64,000 bases of DNA from Symbiodinium natans (taxonomy: Eukaryota; Sar; Dinophyceae; Suessiales; Symbiodiniaceae). Location: contig CAJNDS010002830.1 in NCBI GenBank assembly GCA_905221605.1, forward strand, positions 91,001-155,000, read 5' to 3'. A program made the translations under genes and the position numbers. Shown here piece after piece: positions 31,891-43,560 of this stretch (its first letter is position 1; every line of letters starts with the position of its first letter). The notes under the pieces were generated by a model. The model was not told the DNA's origin. It worked only from the letters and a program-made list of their open reading frames with translations, and did no database searches.

Positions 31891-34800
31891 TGATAACCAA
31901 ACAATAAATTGACAACATAAACAATATACCAAAATAAGATGAACAAACAAAATTGTTGATTGTGGTGGTCTGAATGTCTGACGCAGGCCCCGCGATGACC
32001 AAAAAAACGCCCCATTCAGGCTGCTTCACCCGGCGTGCAACCCAACCTGGACCCCCTACAGAGGCCCGATTGCGAGGCCGACCGGTTACCCCGGCGCACA
32101 ACCCTTGTAGAGGCCCGAAACTTCATATAACCATATACAAACATGTAAACAAGATAATCAGGTAGCAATCATATGAACATACAATACTAGAATCATAATC
32201 TTTGAATATCACATTCATACGCTAGTCCTATCATGTTTTTTGCATTCTGCAACGGAGGCGCCAACGACGGCCGAAGTCCAAGCGCTGCAATTCAGAGGCT
32301 TCTTCGCTTTCGGGATGAGGTATTCGGGCACCAAGCAGTTCATCGTGTACAGCCCCGTGTCCTTACGCACACTGGATTGCCAGTTCTCAACCCCACGCCA
32401 TCATGATTTGCTTACTTGTGTTCTTTCATTGTGTTCTGTTCGTTCGCAAGAGGGCGTCGAGTCATGTCGCATCCACATGCTTTCAATGACCACTTTGACA
32501 ACTATCGTCCCAGGGCTCATACGGTGCAATGACCACTGAATTCCTTACGCGGCTGGTGTTGAAGACGACTGTCAGGTCCCCAAAGCCTGGCAAAGAGCCC
32601 GTGTCCAGACGTCGCAGGTTGTGCCTTGCAACATGGCAGTCACAACACAAAAGCTTTGGACATGCCAGACGAGGCTTGAAGACTGCAAAGCGCTCGCGAG
32701 CAAAACACCGTTCAATGGACCTTTCATTCAAGTGGGAGTATGGTGATTTTGATTTAATCGCTCACCACTCGGACATGCCAGGGTGAGCGTGCAGGGGGAG
32801 TGGGCGATCCAGGTCAGCCACAATGCCTGTTGCAAAACGTTCAGCTCTGTCGGGAGCAAACTAACACCCACTGGACCCACTCAAGCAACTTGGCAATGAG
32901 CTACTGTAGAACTCAAGCAGGACCATTCCGATGATTAACCTTCCCAAAAAGAAGGGACCACAGAGGCATACTTTGGATTGGCTGGGGGTATTTGGGATTG
33001 TCGTAAGGGGCATAGATATTGGAAGTACTTGAGGCCAGGGACTGGCCCAGGTTCTACTGAGATTTTATGATCCTGGGACTGAGGGCCAATGGGTTTTCAG
33101 ATTCTGGTCATCAGAGCTCTTGGTTTCTTTCTTCCGCTGCGATATTACGATCAAAGACTGTTTCACTATTGCGGCTATGGCGCGCTATGTAGATCAACCG
33201 GTTTGCAGCTTCAGGCCACGTAGGCCGCTTGCCAGCGAAAGGGCTGGAGCCAAAAATCCGTTGTTGAGCGAAGTTGTTGATCCGCGCAGATTTGGGCGTC
33301 CTTGGGGAACACGCCACAATCTACCCCCTCGGCCAGGAGCCCGACCTTCTAACATGTCCTAAAGCACTGCAGGTGGGATGATCACTAAACGCAAGGGGTT
33401 CTCCAGCTTGCACCTGCCCTAAGCCCTAAATTTCCGCAAATTCTTCTGTCCATGGCTCACATTGTGCATCAGAGAAGTCTGGAACTCGTTCGGGAACCAA
33501 GACAAATTGCCGAGCTCGCTCTCCTCACAACCACCAGAGGCTCATAGAATGGAAACAACACACAGCCAAAGCTCTCGGGCCCTGGAACCTGACAAGCAAA
33601 TCCTACGCAAGAAAGGGGAACGAAAAAAACATCTCCGTCACATCGTCAAAGACGGAGATGCCGCCCTTTTGCTCGGAGGGAAGTGCCTCTGCAGCCAAGG
33701 CCGCCATTTGGCGTGGGGCCGCAGAATGATAATACAAATCTGCGCGCAGCTAGCAGCTAGACAGCGTGCTTTTTGGCAGAGCCACCGAAAATATTCTGAT
33801 GAGGTTAGAACTATTAGAACAGCTGGAGAAGAAGAAAAAACAAATTCAAGCAAAGGCCCTCAGGCTTGAACGCCGTCAGGAACCCAAGTCTCGTGACAGG
33901 AAGCTTCTTCACGCGCCCGTTGCTTTTGCAGGTTCTGCCATGAATCTGTTCAGAAGCCGGGTTACATGGGAGAGCTCTGCGACTTGGGCTTCTGCTCGGT
34001 ACCTGTGCACAGCACAGAAAATGGACCGTCGACGTTCACGCACGCAAATGTCAGGCTTTGGGGGTTGTATGCGATTCTCGTGGCATAGCTGATGGCAAAC
34101 GAAGGAAGCTGTCAAGCAACTGAAACTAACAAAGTCCGGCTGGGACTAAGAGGGACACCAACAACTACAAGAACAATGAGTTCGCTTAAACTTAAATTTG
34201 ACGAAACCCTGTGATCTGCTTGCAAAGCATCACAGTGCATGAAAAAGAAGTGCAACTTCGCTTTTCTGCTGACAACAAGGTCTGGTTCAACTACGCAGCC
34301 ATCAAGGCAGATCGATGGGCGCGCAGCTTTGGGGGCCTGTTTCCTGCCAGGACGCTCTTCATGTTTCAAGGGCTGTTGGCCAAAAATCACGGTCTTTCCT
34401 TGCCCTCTGCCATGGCCAACACAATCTCGCCACAATGGAAGCCATGTCTTGGCGAATCTTACCGTCTCGCCGCAACGAGCAGGAAACCCTCCCAAAGATA
34501 GCACTCCGCCGAGCTAACCAAAGCTGTGCGCTGAGTGGCACTGTAGATGAATTAAAAGGCTATAGAAATAGCGACTAAACAGACACAGCTGGCTTAACTT
34601 TAGCTTATGTTCCAAACATAAAGAGATATTCATAAAGCCAAAGCGAATGGTGGGCAATCGGTCGCATGTGGTTAAACTAGTCTGGAAGTCTTCCGGTGCC
34701 TTCTCAGCAGCTCCTGAGATGGCAACTCGGCGACATCGGCGCAGCAATCCTTCAGCACACGACGAAACTCTGCGGAATCGAAGAACTCCAGCACCTCCCG

Positions 34801-35340
34801 CGGAACATATGATCTGCTGCTTCATAGAGAAACTAGCACGTAATAGACACAGCCGCCTTAGGTGTGGCTGCGTCGCTGGCTTCTTTGGCTGCCGCGGCTG
34901 TCTTCTGGAAGAGGCCTGCAGTTGATTGTTTGTTTGCCACCCGCCTAGGAAAGCACGGTGGGCCGTACTGTAAGAGGAGAACTTCGTTGCAGATACACCC
35001 ATGCAAACTTGAGGCAATGGCTGACATGACGTGGGCTTGAGGGCCAGGAAGGACCCTACCCACAACAGTCGCCACAAATACCCACTACAACTGCCTCACC
35101 CCACTCGCCAGTCGTCTTTTCTCAGTCCTGACCCTGAAACGCCCATGTCGCCCGTGACAACTTGAGGGGGCCCGGACACAAAAACCACTGAACTCCAACC
35201 GCAGTCGTTTTAGCTCCCTTTCTTGAAAGGCTTTACCCTGGCAAAGCAAAACTGAACTGCTCGTGGGTTTCGGAATGCAGCATGCGGAGCTGGGAGAATC
35301 TAGTCTGCTGCTTGCCTTAGCCAGACTTACTACGCCTTAT
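31891..35340. other. No firmly supported gene
   Basis: Many short frames on both strands. Best candidates, all weak: plus 33795-33900 (LLEQLEKKKKQIQAKALRLE, a short coiled coil) and minus 34920-34840 (LFQKTAAAAKEASDAATPKA). A TGCCACCCGCCTAG motif lies at 34935-34948. Confidence 0.35.
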
Positions 35341-35345
35341 GTTCA

Positions 35346-35489
35346 CGATATCTTCCAGGGGTGAAGTGGCCGTCCGGTCAGCCCTGGTTTCTGGGACGAG
35401 TCTCTGAGCTGCTCTTTGGTCTGCTCGGGCGGGACCGGCAAGGAGGCCAGCGCCAAAGGCAGAATTGCCAGCAAAAGACGAGGAGTCAT
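35346..35489 (-). CDS. First exon of a secreted or membrane protein
   Basis: Met at 35489 begins MTPRLLLAILPLALASLPVP, a textbook signal peptide (basic n-region, Leu-rich core, small residue before the cut), followed by a charged stretch (EQTKEQLRDSSQKPG). The frame stops at about 35346, probably inside the next intron. Downstream exons not identified. Confidence 0.45.
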
Positions 35490-36450
35490 TGGATGGTGCA
35501 AAAGGACAGATACAGGTCCTAGCAGCCAGTCATAGCTTGAGCACTCCCACATGTGACCGTACGACTTGCTGTGCGGAGAACATGAGTAGACAGACAGTAG
35601 AATAATCGCGAGGCCCGCTGCCCCTTCACGCACCGCTCGGATTCTTTCAGGGTCTTTTTGAAGATTTGGCATGGGCCTCGCAGCAGCCTCCCTTTGCAGA
35701 GTCTTTGGGCCCCTTTTGCTGGGGGCCGGCACAAGATGTGTGCGTGTCCAGCGGACGAGAACTGCCCGGCAATCGAATGAGGAAGGCCTCCTATATGGCA
35801 GTACCAACAAACAATGTACCCACCTCTTCCAGTTTCCCATCACTACCTTGGAGGCCTTCATTACCAGTTTCTGCCTGGGCTCCTGTACAAGATGAAAGAG
35901 CAATGTAGATCACCATGCACTTGGTGCCTCTGTGACCCACGCGCTCTGTGGAACACGAAAGCCGTAGGCAGCACCATTGGGGCTGAGCAGCAGGCACAGG
36001 CAGCTATACAGTCTGCGACCTCACTGCTTGCTGAAGGCTGTTATCAAAACCACACCAAGGAGTTGAAGAGCTTCCGCTGACCAGTAAATCCTTAGAGGTA
36101 TCGCAGGGTCTGCATCAGACGCGTGCCTTCGGGCAGAATCGCCTTTAATCCCTTCTACGCTCGGACTGCATTTTTCGGCGCTCGCATTGAAGCAGCTATT
36201 TCTTTGTGGGGTATGCGAAGCTTAGGGTCGCAGCTGGCAGCTGAAACAGGGGCGAAACAAGCACGCCGTGAAGGGCCCAATGCTGAGAAGGTGCAAAAGT
36301 TGCCTCCTGCCAGTTATTTCTTTGAACCTTGGGCTTTCCCGTACTGCAGTGGCCTTCCCTCTCAAGACAACAAGCGTGGAGGGGGCCACCTGCGTGCAAG
36401 GCACCAACAGATTGAGACCAAGCTTGCCACAATGATCGGCCCGACAGCAT
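35490..36450. other. No firmly supported gene
   Basis: Both strands carry open frames near 36120-36500; the plus frame (RIAFNPFYARTAFFGARIEA) and its minus counterparts look equally plausible. Confidence 0.3.
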
Positions 36451-36786
36451 CTAAGGTGTACCCCACGGCGAAGCCAAGCCTTGGCTGGACTTAAACTTGT
36501 TGACTTTAAGATGTGCATGCAACCTGCACGCTCGAGGCGGCCCTTCAAACCACTGTCTGTGCCTCAAGGTGGCTGGTGGATGCCTTTCATCATCAAGAGG
36601 AAGCCCACCGACCAGATGCAGCCGCTTATGAAAGCCGGGCGTATCACAGAATGCAGAACCGGCTTTCGCCTCAAGCGCGCTATGCCAGAGTAGATCACGT
36701 AGATGGCCTTCGTAGTCTTGAGACTTCACAGAGAAGTATTTGTCTAAGCACGTGCCCCAAGTGCCGCGAAGCAGCTGTGGATGCAA
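36451..36786 (-). CDS. Candidate exon, unknown
   Basis: Minus-strand frame with coding look in its first half (LDKYFSVKSQDYEGHLRDLL, WHSALEAKAGSAF). The second half is Arg/His/Pro-rich and may be intron. No domain recognised. Confidence 0.33.
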   Translation of the reverse strand: MHPQLLRGTWGTCLDKYFSVKSQDYEGHLRDLLWHSALEAKAGSAFCDTPGFHKRLHLVGGLPLDDERHPPATLRHRQWFEGPPRACRLHAHLKVNKFKSSQGLASPWGTP

Positions 36787-37305
36787 ACCAAACGCCGATG
36801 CACTGCGGAAAAATGACGGCAGTTGAGGGGTAGTCTGGGTGCTCCTGAGCGCATCTGCTGTGCAAACTTTACCCTGAGGAAAGACCCCTCTGGTTCCGGG
36901 ATGTTCGGGGTTTCACGGCGACTTTCCGGGCTAAGTGGGACCAAAACAACGGCCAGACAGGAGTAGCACCCTGATCTGCCATGCCAAAGCTCCAAGTTGT
37001 AGAGTGTGGCCGGCACGCTCTGCACACCTGCCAGGCTGCCAGCCACCATGGCCTCAGCAGCACGTGCCTACCTGGCAAATTCACACCTCATGTTTGGGGA
37101 GCCTTCGGTCAGCCTTGGTGGGCCAAGCATTGCACGACATTTTGGGGCGCTGCCTGTCTTAAAGCTCAGACGACTGCATAAGGTTGATTGCGGGACGAAA
37201 CAAGTGAGGCAAAGCCTCCAGCTACACAAGAGAAAAGACGTTACGTGCATAATTTGCACGCAATACCAGGCTCTCCGGAGTCCTGGTCTTGGCCAGTTGG
37301 CTAGG

Positions 37306-38799
37306 TTACCTCGTGCTCTGCTTGGCCGCGGCACGAGGAACCTGCCTGTGAGCTGCACGCTCTTTGGCCAGAAGTGAGTTGATCAGCGCCTCTGCGCGAA
37401 GCACACAGCGAGCAAGCTTCGTCTGGACCAAGTGCTCGAGACGCGCCTGCATGCGCTCTGCACGTCTCCGCTCCCTTTGTTCGAGCTCCGTTTGTCTTCT
37501 CTTCTGGGCGGCTTCCCGTTTTTCTCGCAAAGCTTGACGCTTCAATCGGTTGGCGCTGTAGACAGACTCGGCCCGCCGAACCAGGGCTTCGGCCTCCTGT
37601 GCACTCCGGGTGCGGACAGCCCAGCAGGAGCGGCGCTCGGCCTGCATCCACTGGCTCCACACGGCTCGGATGCCTGGCCAACCTTGCTCCAAACGCACAC
37701 GCTCGGCACGCTGCCAAACATCTAGAGCCTTCTCGGCACAATGCATCCGCGGGGAATACAGCATTTTGCCAATCCAGGGTCGGGCATCAACAACAACCTG
37801 ATAGCTAAGTCCGATGTCCGAAAGGCCTTCCACCTCCTGCATCGCCCTCATGACACTGCCCTTGAGACGATCGAGTAGGTCGGAAGACTCCAGCCCAGAA
37901 TCACTCTCTTCAAGTTCCACCATGCGCTGTCGAAGCATCGCAAGAACCGTGTGGAAGTTCACGACATCCTCAAGATTTCGGCTCACGCGACTTGCAAAGC
38001 AAAGATTCCTGTGGACTATCCTCGACTCATAGTATACCTGGTTCTTCGCAGCAATGGAATAAATGCCACGCAGAAGGCTCTTCTGCCTTCTTCTGCACTT
38101 GTACGAGACTCTGCCTTTATCAAGGTGCTTTGCTGGTTCTTCCACAGACGATCTACGATCGGGCTTCTGGGCTTCTGCCTTCGGTGAAGCTGTCTGGTCT
38201 TCAATGGATAATGTAGGACCATCGCCTTCACCTGGACCTGGACCTACTGAGACGCGGCCATCGCAATCGGGAAGTCGGCCATCGTGGCCCCCTTGCTTGG
38301 ATCTCTCCATGAAACTCAGGAGGTTGGTCCGTAGCTGCTGAGACATGTTCTTGATCTGCTCCAACCTGGTTGGGTATGGACAATCCTTGAGAATCCCCTC
38401 GAGCTGCCGAAGACATCGCTCCAGCATCTGGGACTTTCGCCTCCTTCCCCGGGCTTTGGCCGTCGCTGTTCGGGTTGGGCTTGGCACTTTTGCAGAAAGC
38501 TTCTCTTTGGGACTGTGTTTGTGCTTTGCCTGTTGGCCAGGGCGGTCCTGGCTGTGAGACATGGCGCACGCTTGCTGCCGCAGCTTGGCATCGTAGGAAG
38601 CCCGCGCGTGCCCCGAGAACAGAACTTCGAAGGCTCTCACCACAAGGCGGAACTCTGCAGAAGAGCCACCCTTGTCTGGATGGGTCGAGAGTGCTTTGCG
38701 CTTGTAGGCAACCCTTATCTCGTTTGTTGACGCAGATTCTGCCAGCCCCAGCACGGCATAATAGTTATGGCTCTCCTTGCGCGCGACCCTCATGGCCAT
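37306..38799 (-). CDS. J-domain (DnaJ/Hsp40-type) protein, 497 aa, intronless
   Basis: A J-domain at residues 12 to about 70 (NYYAVLGLAESASTNEIRVA, then YKRKALSTHPDKGGSS) with the HPD tripeptide at about residue 40 that stimulates Hsp70 ATPase. There is no Gly/Phe region, zinc finger or DnaJ C-terminal domain, so it is a class III (type C) J-protein. After a Lys/Arg/Ser-rich linker come helical segments (QMLERCLRQLEGILKDC; LRQRMVELEESDSGLESSDL) and a long basic coiled coil near the end (RLKRQALREKREAAQKRRQT). The frame is unspliced over 1.5 kb, unlike the ERp29-like and TMEM144-like neighbours, which suggests a retroposed gene; no clear relict leader was found (only CCTCAAG just before the Met). 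Client and compartment unknown; no signal peptide. Confidence 0.87.
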   Translation of the reverse strand: MAMRVARKESHNYYAVLGLAESASTNEIRVAYKRKALSTHPDKGGSSAEFRLVVRAFEVLFSGHARASYDAKLRQQACAMSHSQDRPGQQAKHKHSPKEKLSAKVPSPTRTATAKARGRRRKSQMLERCLRQLEGILKDCPYPTRLEQIKNMSQQLRTNLLSFMERSKQGGHDGRLPDCDGRVSVGPGPGEGDGPTLSIEDQTASPKAEAQKPDRRSSVEEPAKHLDKGRVSYKCRRRQKSLLRGIYSIAAKNQVYYESRIVHRNLCFASRVSRNLEDVVNFHTVLAMLRQRMVELEESDSGLESSDLLDRLKGSVMRAMQEVEGLSDIGLSYQVVVDARPWIGKMLYSPRMHCAEKALDVWQRAERVRLEQGWPGIRAVWSQWMQAERRSCWAVRTRSAQEAEALVRRAESVYSANRLKRQALREKREAAQKRRQTELEQRERRRAERMQARLEHLVQTKLARCVLRAEALINSLLAKERAAHRQVPRAAAKQSTR

Positions 38800-38825
38800 G
38801 CCAGCTTGAGGCTGGACTCAGGTTA

Positions 38826-38870
38826 TGCTACCTGCCTATATAGCTGACTGGCTTTGGCCACCCGTATAGC
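38826..38870 (-). promoter_or_regulatory. Two copies of the dispersed CCACC-CTAG motif and a TATATA-like stretch before the J-domain gene
   Basis: Plus strand: TGCTACCTGCCTATATAG at 38826-38843 and TGGCCACCCGTATAGC at 38855-38870, 30-70 bases upstream of the start Met on the minus strand. Related sequences occur at 7786, 11985, 34935 and 45155. A role is only a guess. Confidence 0.25.
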
Positions 38871-39609
38871 TGACAACCATCTTGCTTGCATCGGGGTCGA
38901 GGGGCATAAGAAAAACCTGCCACATAAGCCTTGAGTTTTTGCCACCCCGCCAAACCCTTGAGTTGAGGGCTGAAGAACCTAGGGGATTCATTGGGTTTAG
39001 GTTTCCTACTGCACAACTCGAGACTCTCAGTGACCTTCTAAGCCTGACCTTCTGAGCCTGATCCGGACAAGATGCCTCCTCAGTCATGCCAAGCAAAACA
39101 ACCCTCGTGCTCAAGCATGTTGGTGGAGGATGCGAAAGCTGCTGGAAGCAGCTGTTGTGGCTCCGAACCGACGAAGCGCAAAAGTACATGCGTACATGCG
39201 TGCCTCACATTTCAAACAGAAAAAAAGACACTGCTGGCAGAGTTGCAAGCAGCACCCCTAGAACGCAATTGCGCCACGGCTGCTTCCTGACGTGGGGGCT
39301 GTTTTGTCGGGCAACATTCATGAAGCATGCTGACAAACCCAGCTGCGTCATGCGGCAAACTGCCCCAGCACCCTGTTGCAAACTAATAAACAACATCAAA
39401 GCCAGTATGCGGAAAAACTATCACAAGGGTTCTGGTGAAGCCCCCCCCATGGTGCGACATCCTGCTAACAGCACTACACTCTCATCAAGCAACCCATGAC
39501 TACAGAAACTCGAACACCTTGAGCTGAAAGCAACTTTTCGGCCTCCAAAACTTGGCTCTGCACACCTTTCCACCCCAGGACCGGGAAGCCTTTGAACCCC
39601 TTGCCCCCA
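38871..39609. other. No supported gene
   Basis: Short frames only. Near 38940-38965 the sequence reads TTTTTGCCACCCC, then AAACCCTTGAG, a degenerate mix of the dispersed motif and telomere-like sequence. Confidence 0.4.
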
Positions 39610-39688
39610 AGGGTTTAGGGTTTAGGGTTTAGGGTTTAGGGTTTAGGGTTTAGGGTTTAGGGTTAGGGTTTAGGGTTTAGGGTTAGGG
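39610..39688. repeat. Interstitial telomere-like array (TTTAGGG)
   Basis: About eleven TTTAGGG units on the plus strand with two 6-base TTAGGG slips (about 39660 and 39680). Confidence 0.96.
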
Positions 39689-39839
39689 ACCCCGCAGTTC
39701 CCGAGACCAGTTGGAAGAATTCCGGGCATCGGGCCTTGCAGGAGGCGGCGCTTCCGGGGTGACCTGCGCCCGTCAGCTTCCCAGCAGGGTTTCGTATGTT
39801 TAGAGTTGCTGAGGGCGTGGGATGCAAGGGCCTGTACAG

Positions 39840-40030
39840 AGAGCAAGAGATTCATAAAGAGAGAGAGAGAGAGACAATAAAAAAAAATAAACAAAGAGAA
39901 AGGGAGAAACAGAGCGAAGGAGAGACGGTGGGGAGAGAAACAAATAACAAAATGCATACATATAAGAAGCATATATACACACACACATATATATAGATAT
40001 ATATATATATATATCTATTTTTTTATTTAC
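39840..40030. repeat. Purine-rich and TA-rich low-complexity tract
   Basis: GA-rich sequence (AGAGAGAGAGAGAGAC, then AAAAAATAAACAAAGAG) passing into ACACACA, ATATAT and a T run near 40020. Confidence 0.9.
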
Positions 40031-40351
40031 CTGTATCCACCCTCTGGAAGAATGCACGCTACGTGGCAAAAGTACCGACATCTGCCGAAAGAAAATCTCG
40101 GAGTCACCTTCAAATTTCAAAGCCAAAGTAGCCTTGAGTGCACAAACGTCATACGTTGCACGCTGCGCAATGCTGCGCACACTGGCTCTTTCGTGATACT
40201 CTCCCTCTGACATCGCATCTGCATGGCAGGATTCTGATTGCATAGCGCCCCAAGATGTCAGGATGGATCCTCCCCGACAGTCCTCGGCCACATCCGGCAC
40301 CTCTGGGCTGAACTCCTCTGGAAGTTCGCAGAAGCTTTCAAGACGAGTCTT

Positions 40352-40552
40352 TTAAGTGACTTCCTGCATGAGCCGGTTTGTAGGGAGCCAGGGAGCCGCG
40401 TCTTTTTCCCTACGAGGCGACAGCCTCTGCTTTGGATGCTGCCACCCTGCACCTGGCTGCCGGAAGGCAGCGTCTCTTGCCCAGAACTTGCTACCACATG
40501 ATGAAGCCACTCGAAGAGTCTCCTCGATGTCGTCGCCCTCGTCGACTTCCAA
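40352..40552 (-). CDS. Candidate terminal exon, unknown
   Basis: Minus-strand frame ending at a stop: EVDEGDDIEETLRVASSCGS, then KFWARDAAFRQPGAGWQHPK. Good coding composition. It could be downstream of the TMEM144-like gene or part of another gene. Confidence 0.35.
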   Translation of the reverse strand: MEVDEGDDIEETLRVASSCGSKFWARDAAFRQPGAGWQHPKQRLSPRREKDAAPWLPTNRLMQEVT

Positions 40553-41283
40553 AGCAAAGGCAGAGAAAGCGCTGGACTCCAGAAGGCGATGATGCCTGCC
40601 GCACGTCCCAACGCTTCAGGCCCAGAATTCTTGGGGTGCTTGCCCCTGGCTGGACTGCGCGCTGCCGGGACATGTCGGGGTTCAGGCAGGGACACAATTC
40701 AAAGATGCTCCAAAATCTTGAGTCTATGGCAGCACTGGGATTCAAGCTTCCCTGATTTGGCGCCTTACCTAAGATGTCCCGGCCACAGCCCCAGCAACGC
40801 AGAAGAACATCGGCACAGACCCTGCCTTTGAAACAAGGCCCTTTTGACCCCACACATTCTGCGCCTCTCTGCCGGAACCTCCTCGTAAGTCTCCCCTAGC
40901 TGGCCCTTGCCGTGTACCTTCCAGCACTTCTGCTTGGCCGGCTTGGGACAAACGGCTTCGAAAGCTTCAGTCTTGGGCGTCTTCCGCCTCAAAAACATGA
41001 GGCAACAGGCACATGTAAGCCAAGGAGCGGTGGGTTTAGGACACGAACTGTCGGCTTCCTTCTCCTTGGACGTGTCTTCCCCGCCCTCCACGAGCAGCAG
41101 TGCAACCTCACCGGCCAAGGCCGCAAATTGCGACATATGTGGCCGATGGGCCCCAAGTGAAGGGAAGGCTTGTTAAAATCCATATGCAGTCGTAGCAGCA
41201 AATGACACCAGGATCAGGCAGCACCCCACATCGCACACGTAGAGACCTAAATCTGGGTTTCATGCCTCCACCTCCCTTCTCAC

Positions 41284-42680
41284 CACTTGGGCCACTTGAG
41301 GGTCCGCAGTGGCATCCAAGCTGCTTCCATCGAATGCAGGCTCCAGAGTCGGGAGTCCGAAGAGACCGTTCCGACCCACCACATAGCCTGGGCTTGGTTC
41401 CCTGTTCCCCGTAGCCATTGAGACTCAAGCCTTCAGCGCACGTTACAAGACTACAGGCAAAGCACACAAACAAGGCACAGAGGTTGCTCACAAAGCCAGG
41501 CGTCCCACGATCATGTTCTGAAAATGGTACAAGGAAAAGCCTAAGCCGATGCCCAGCAGTTTCACCAGCGGCAGCACTGCCTCAAGGCAGGTCCGGACTC
41601 CGATCCGAGTAACTCGAGCCAGCGGTCAGCGGCGCAGTCGTATCGCCATTTTCGGATGGGTGTCAGCACTAGGAAAAGGGTCATATGTCAGATACCATGC
41701 AGAATCGTTGTGTGTGCCAAGCGTGCCAAGACACAAAGTTGGACAGCGCCCACAAAGAGCCACCGAAAACGACCTTCGGCGGCACACCTGCGAAAGTTCA
41801 CTCATTTCCAGCCAAAGGCGAGAAGAAGCCCCGAATGTGTGCTGTAGAACGCCTTATCTTCAAGCTTAACCCTTTCGGGCCCTGTGGACCATTTGACAAA
41901 GGCAACTTGTTGAATTCCTCTGGGTGTGGGTGCCTCTACTCAGATCCCCGCCCAACATCGCAGCAGCAAGGCCGACAAATAGGATGCCAGAGCACATAAA
42001 CCACCTCAGCGCACTGCGTGTGAATTCAATATTGTAAAGTCGGAAACACCGGACTTTTTCACATCTGCTTGTGGAGTTGTGACTTGGCTCCGCTTGTGTT
42101 GACCAGTTTCTGAGAGGGCCAATTTCTGATTTGCTGCTTCTGACTTTTTCTGCGCCGCAGTTGCTGATTCGCAGTTTCGTACTTGCAAGCTGGTTTCTGA
42201 GTTTTTTCACTGATCCACTGATAGGGCTACCTGCATGAAGGTGGCAGACGCCGACTGACGCGCCTCACATCGCTGGAGTGTCAGCTAAAGCCCGCCTCTT
42301 AAGGCAGAAGCTGGGGCTCTCCCGGACAGTGATACAGCGCACATCATGTATTCATAAGTTGTAATGTATTAGTACGTCGTATCACCTGATCCTAACCGAA
42401 AACCATTTCAAAATCATGACAGGAAAGACTGGCTTGGAAACGCACAAGGTTAAATCACCTGAAGTCAGCCAGGCAACTGGAAAGTCGTCCCATCATAGAT
42501 CCTTGGCCAAGGTCTGTTCTGCACATCATATTCAGTTTGGTTAGGTGTCTTCATTTTGTGCCGGCACACAGCACAAGGTCTTCTCTCTCGAACAAGACTC
42601 TTGTATTTCTTGACCGGCACATACTGCACGCCAAACGCAATGGCAGCTGCCACAGCGGGGGCAATACCAGATAGGCCCAT
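41284..42680 (-). CDS. TMEM144-like membrane transporter, N-terminal half (six exons)
   Basis: Exons 42680-42601, 42501-42478, 42004-41940, 41787-41735, 41580-41505 and 41387-41284; all phases join, 134 aa. Exon 1 starts MGLSGIAPAVAAAIAFGVQY and ends in VPVKKYK; exon 2, only 24 nt, supplies IYDGTTFQ; exon 3 gives WFMCSGILFVGLAAAMLGGD; exon 4 VVFGGSLWALSNF; exon 5 VLPLVKLLGIGLGFSLYHFQ; exon 6 YVVGRNGLFGL. These are the successive signature blocks of the TMEM144 family (VPVKKY, DGxxFQWFMCSGI, GGxLW, GRFGLFG), a ten-helix family related to drug/metabolite transporters; substrate unknown. Exons 1 and 5 end at GA donors (AA|GAGTCT, G|GACGCC). The second half of the protein is not resolved; a possible exon 7 starts at about 41095 (VALLLVEGGEDTSKEKEA). 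Confidence 0.86.
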
Positions 42681-43220
42681 GCCAAATGAGGCCGACAAAA
42701 CCCGGCACTCTCGTGCGCTTCGTATCTTCGTGGGCGATGTGCTACAAGTTCTAATGGCTTTCCGGCTGCTAAAGGTGCAAGTTTTGGCGCTGCTGACGGC
42801 TCCTGGTCTAGATGCCACAACGGTGCAGTTGTCAACCGTCTCATATCCCTGCTTGCAACCAGGTGCGGGCAAGTCAAGGCACATGCTGTTGCATCATGCT
42901 CTCCGACGAAGAAGTGTGTGCATGGGCCCAGGCAAGCCTGAACTGGTTTCTTCGGCTTCTTCCACGACATCCACGCATCCCATCTCTAGATCACGTGAGA
43001 CTGTCACATGCCCTCAGCCCTCAGCAGGCGCCGCTTCTACCTGGCGTACCCACATGGCAGGGAGCATATACAAGTAGCACTTAATCACAACACACCCAAA
43101 AACTCAGTGCAGAAGCTATGACAATGAGCATCGAACACACACGGCTGATTGGTGATTCGATGTTTCCCGGACCGCCTATTGCTCGAGGGCAGCACCTAAC
43201 CACATTGCCATTTCAGCACC
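42681..43220. other. Upstream of the TMEM144-like gene; no firm gene
   Basis: A minus-strand stretch at about 43005-42895 (DLEMGCVDVVEEAEETSSGL) could be an exon of the next gene or 5' leader. Confidence 0.35.
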
Positions 43221-43560
43221 TCAAAAAAAACGAACCTCAACACGCTTCCGACTGACAACAGAACGACATTCCAGAAGAAGAACAAGCGAGGCTAACTCCT
43301 TCAAACTTTCACAGCCAGTTCCACTTCGAGACATGGCAAGAAGAGCACTTCTCATCGAACGAACCTGCACACAATAAAGCAAGCACAATCTTACCCAACC
43401 TGCAGTTCTGCGGCACAATGTCAAGCAATGCTTGGCATGCGGGTGGCCGAAGCTGGTCTGGGTACCAGGCTTTGAAGGCAGTGGCCAGCCCACTTCTCAT
43501 GCACCAGCCCACATTCCGCGTTGAGCACGATGCGAGCATGGTGTAAAACCCGCAGCACAG
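43221..43560 (-). CDS. Two candidate exons, unknown
   Basis: Minus strand, about 43490-43405 (TAFKAWYPDQLRPPACQALL) and about 43370-43230 (RSMRSALLAMSRSGTGCESL, then KELASLVLLLECRSVVSRKR, stop). Helical-looking, possibly repeat protein. Not recognised. Confidence 0.35.

Noticed and set aside
39796-40300. Frames across the GA/TA-rich tract
   Set aside because: Low-complexity translation (Arg/Glu or Ser/Leu/Phe runs).
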